From positions 1 through 6,124 of the forward strand of contig JACNFL010000071.1 in NCBI GenBank assembly GCA_014384685.1: a stretch of 6,124 bases of DNA, written 5' to 3'. Within the stretch, counting starts at the first letter, position 1. Every line of letters starts with the position of its first letter. The translations under genes were made by a program, and so were the position numbers. The DNA is from Methanobacteriota archaeon. GTDB lineage: Archaea; Thermoplasmatota; Poseidoniia; Poseidoniales; Thalassarchaeaceae. Positions 4,228 through 6,124 of the stretch are shown in pieces. Under the pieces are notes generated by a model. It had not been told where the DNA came from, did no database searches, and saw only the letters and a program-made list of their open reading frames with translations.

Positions 4228-6124
4228 ATGAGGGCCTCCTATGTCCGCCAGACTTTTGCAAGTCTTTGCGTTCTGTTACTTGTAATCCCTCTTCTTTCTG
4301 TGGTTTCAGCCAATGGTTCAGGTTTGCTCCTAGACTCTACAACTCTAGTGGTGGTTGGTGATTTAGAAGAAGGGGTAGGGGATGTAAACATTTCAATTAA
4401 TGTTCAATCTCACGATGTTGCCTCTGTAGGTGCACTTAATATGACAATTGTTGAAGGTGAGAGCACAATTATCACTAGCGAAAATGTTTCGCTTAATCTT
4501 ACTTCAGATGAAATCATAACCATTCAATTCAATATTTCACAACTAGCAATCGGCCAATACACGATGAATTTACAACTATTTGGCGAGGTGGGGACTCCAT
4601 TTGCCAACCATACAGACTCAATCAGCCAATTTGTTAAGAGATTAGCACCAGCTAATGCTGCAGTCAGCGATACTAGTCAATGGCAGATCATTCCAGTTAA
4701 CTCAATCAGCGGTGAAGCCAGTGGTAATTCTTCATTTAGAGATGGCGATACTGGTTGGGCAGAAGTCCCTGTAAGCAATTCCGGTGAAGTTGACTTCAAT
4801 GGTAGTATTGGGTTTGCAGTTGACGAAGGGCCTTATCTTTTCCAAAACCTATCAATTTCGCCACAATCTTCAACACCAGTTAATTTTACAATACCACAAC
4901 TTTTTGAAAATAATTTGACAACTTTGAAAGTAAATTTGTCGGGGGTAGTAACTAGTCACGAAATTTCAGTCGGTCCACCGCCACTAGCAAGATTGGATAT
5001 TATTGCAAACGTTGACAATTCTACACCTCAGTTAGGGCAGCAGGTTATTTGGACAGTGAATTTGTCTAACTCTGGGGAGTTGGCATGGGTAGGGGAACTA
5101 CAATGTACATTTTCTAATTCAGTGGTGTTTAGCGAATCTTTCTTTGTAAATTATGGAGAGGGGCAATCACGACAATTCTCACTTTCGGTTCGACCTGGTA
5201 CTTTGGATTGCTCAGTAATTGCGACTGGCAGACTTCATGATGATTCAGTAACTAGTTTTTCACATACATACGATATGGATGCTGCACATTTCTCTACGGC
5301 AGGTAGTGCCGGCTTGGCTATAGTCGGAACTAATTTCCATGTTGGTGATGACTTACAAGCAACACTAATCGCTCATAATGGGGGTGATTACCAAGGAAAT
5401 GCAAGGCTCTCAATTAGTGATTCAGGTGGTTCTTCTGAAGGTTTGTCAAGGCAATTTTCGGTTGGCAATAGTTTGCAATTAGATGTCAGCCACACACTTC
5501 AAGGAAGTGCGGGAAGTCGTATTCTATCTTGGTCTGTGATAAGTGAAGATGGTTTAGTTGATGCAAATCTTTCAGGCCAGATTGAAGTCCAAGTGTCGCC
5601 TTCACAACAATTGGATGGTGAAATCACATCTGTTGATTGGACTACTTCTGATGGATTAGTTACTGAAATTGACTTACAATTGTCAGAAGGGCGTTCTCGC
5701 ATAGTCAGGATTCAGGTTGGCCATTCAAATGGCGATGATTCTGTAACAGTGATTGATACTGATGTAGAATTGGCACCTGGGCAGCGTACTCTTTCCTTCG
5801 ATTTAGGTACCCCTTCGGTTGCTGAGGGCGTGTGGCTCTCTCTGGAAGTTTCTGATTGGGCTCCTGCACCATTATCGCAAATGAATTCCACACGCTCAGC
5901 TAGTGAACCAGATGTTCAGCCAAGTGCAATCCTAGGGGTATCAAATCCTGCAGTTCCAGTTAGTGGCGAGTCTGCTACAATAGCCTACACACTGTCCAAT
6001 GATGGTAGTGACAATATCGCAGGGGGCGTTCTAGTTCTCAAAGTGTCGTCAACCAATGAAATTCTGTGGGAAGAGTCAGCGCCATTGGTAGAAGCGGGAG
6101 ACAGCCAATCGGGTGAGATTAGCG
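4228..6124 (+). CDS. Large exported surface protein with CARDB/Ig-like repeats (3' partial)
   Basis: From the ATG at 4228 the frame is open to the right edge: 632 codons plus one base, with no stop. Residues 1-28 form a Sec-type signal peptide: Arg at 2 and 7, a hydrophobic core LCVLLLVIPLLSVVSA, and likely cleavage after Ala28. There is no twin-arginine motif and no lipobox. The mature part is Ser/Thr/Asn/Gly-rich and beta-stranded, with recurring N-S-G-E or N-x-G turns near residues 184, 281, 384, 501 and 591, each followed by alternating hydrophobic strands, as in tandem CARDB or Ig-like domains. Sixteen N-x-S/T sequons are present, fitting archaeal surface glycosylation. Cys293 and Cys328 are the only mature cysteines and may form a disulfide. 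The membrane anchor or cell-wall domain, if any, lies beyond the window. The Shine-Dalgarno is weak. It is divergent from the coiled-coil operon. Likely roles are envelope structure, adhesion or ligand binding; none can be chosen. Confidence 0.85.
   Translation, partial: MRASYVRQTFASLCVLLLVIPLLSVVSANGSGLLLDSTTLVVVGDLEEGVGDVNISINVQSHDVASVGALNMTIVEGESTIITSENVSLNLTSDEIITIQFNISQLAIGQYTMNLQLFGEVGTPFANHTDSISQFVKRLAPANAAVSDTSQWQIIPVNSISGEASGNSSFRDGDTGWAEVPVSNSGEVDFNGSIGFAVDEGPYLFQNLSISPQSSTPVNFTIPQLFENNLTTLKVNLSGVVTSHEISVGPPPLARLDIIANVDNSTPQLGQQVIWTVNLSNSGELAWVGELQCTFSNSVVFSESFFVNYGEGQSRQFSLSVRPGTLDCSVIATGRLHDDSVTSFSHTYDMDAAHFSTAGSAGLAIVGTNFHVGDDLQATLIAHNGGDYQGNARLSISDSGGSSEGLSRQFSVGNSLQLDVSHTLQGSAGSRILSWSVISEDGLVDANLSGQIEVQVSPSQQLDGEITSVDWTTSDGLVTEIDLQLSEGRSRIVRIQVGHSNGDDSVTVIDTDVELAPGQRTLSFDLGTPSVAEGVWLSLEVSDWAPAPLSQMNSTRSASEPDVQPSAILGVSNPAVPVSGESATIAYTLSNDGSDNIAGGVLVLKVSSTNEILWEESAPLVEAGDSQSGEIS
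4690..6124 (+). repeat. Degenerate tandem beta-sandwich modules of about 90-117 residues
   Basis: Within the exported protein, the turn motifs VSNSGEVDFNG (residue 182), LSNSGELAWVG (279), AHNGGDYQGNA (382), GHSNGDDSV (498) and LSNDGSDNIAGG (589) recur with spacings of 97, 103, 117 and 90 residues between their central Asn. Several are followed after about 20-30 residues by a hydrophobic strand led by a Gly or polar stretch, as in CARDB-type folds. The repeat is at the protein level only; no nucleotide repeat is evident. Exact domain limits are not resolved. Confidence 0.6.

Noticed and set aside
4251..4264. Small inverted repeat GACTT-TTGC-AAGTC
   Set aside because: It has only a five-base stem, lies within signal-peptide codons and has no nearby regulatory context; a chance occurrence is likely.
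5499..5893. Two - strand frames (67 and 62 codons) opposite the exported protein
   Set aside because: The + strand frame is continuous over 632 codons with a signal peptide and repeats. The antisense frames have no supporting signal.

Overview
The window looks like chromosomal DNA from a mesophilic archaeon. The strongest evidence is an archaeal-type purP gene (FAICAR synthetase family). Supporting evidence is a set of COG1340-like archaeal coiled-coil proteins, Shine-Dalgarno sites matching an archaeal anti-SD (GGAGGT, GGTGAGG), and an asparagine-sequon-rich secreted surface protein. The moderately AT-leaning composition and the large beta-rich exported protein would suit a marine group II/III euryarchaeote (Poseidoniales-like). 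That lineage call is an inference from gene content, not a marker-gene result. No tRNA, rRNA, CRISPR array, transposase or phage gene is visible. Almost every base is coding, and no non-coding stretch exceeds about 100 bases.

Layout. (1) Positions 1-673, + strand: the C-terminal part of a coiled-coil protein whose start lies off the left edge. (2) Positions 688-1845, + strand: purP, started by a strong internal Shine-Dalgarno directly after the coiled-coil stop codon, so the two genes are probably co-transcribed. (3) After a 15-base gap, a three-gene operon is read on the - strand from right to left: a 272-aa coiled-coil protein (4130-3312), a 351-aa coiled-coil protein with very basic tails (3315-2260, ATGA overlap), and a Roadblock/LC7-fold protein (2235-1861). 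(4) A 97-base divergent intergenic region (4131-4227) carries a short perfect dyad. (5) Positions 4228-6124, + strand: the first 632 codons of a large exported protein with a Sec-type signal peptide and repeated CARDB/Ig-like beta modules. It is open to the right edge.

How the genes may work together. The three coiled-coil proteins appear to be distant paralogues: they share an A-H/S-H helix motif, and two of them share a C-terminal G-x-T-L-S-x-E/D motif. They sit on both sides of a Roadblock protein and a purine-biosynthesis gene. Roadblock proteins are usually dimeric scaffolds or regulators of small GTPases, so the - strand operon could encode a cytoplasmic scaffold complex. No GTPase is encoded in the window and no function can be assigned. 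PurP itself is full length, but its ATP-grasp loop and one presumed metal-ligand position depart from the canonical enzyme as I remember it. The coiled-coil plus Roadblock operon and the divergent PurP are the most interesting parts of the window.
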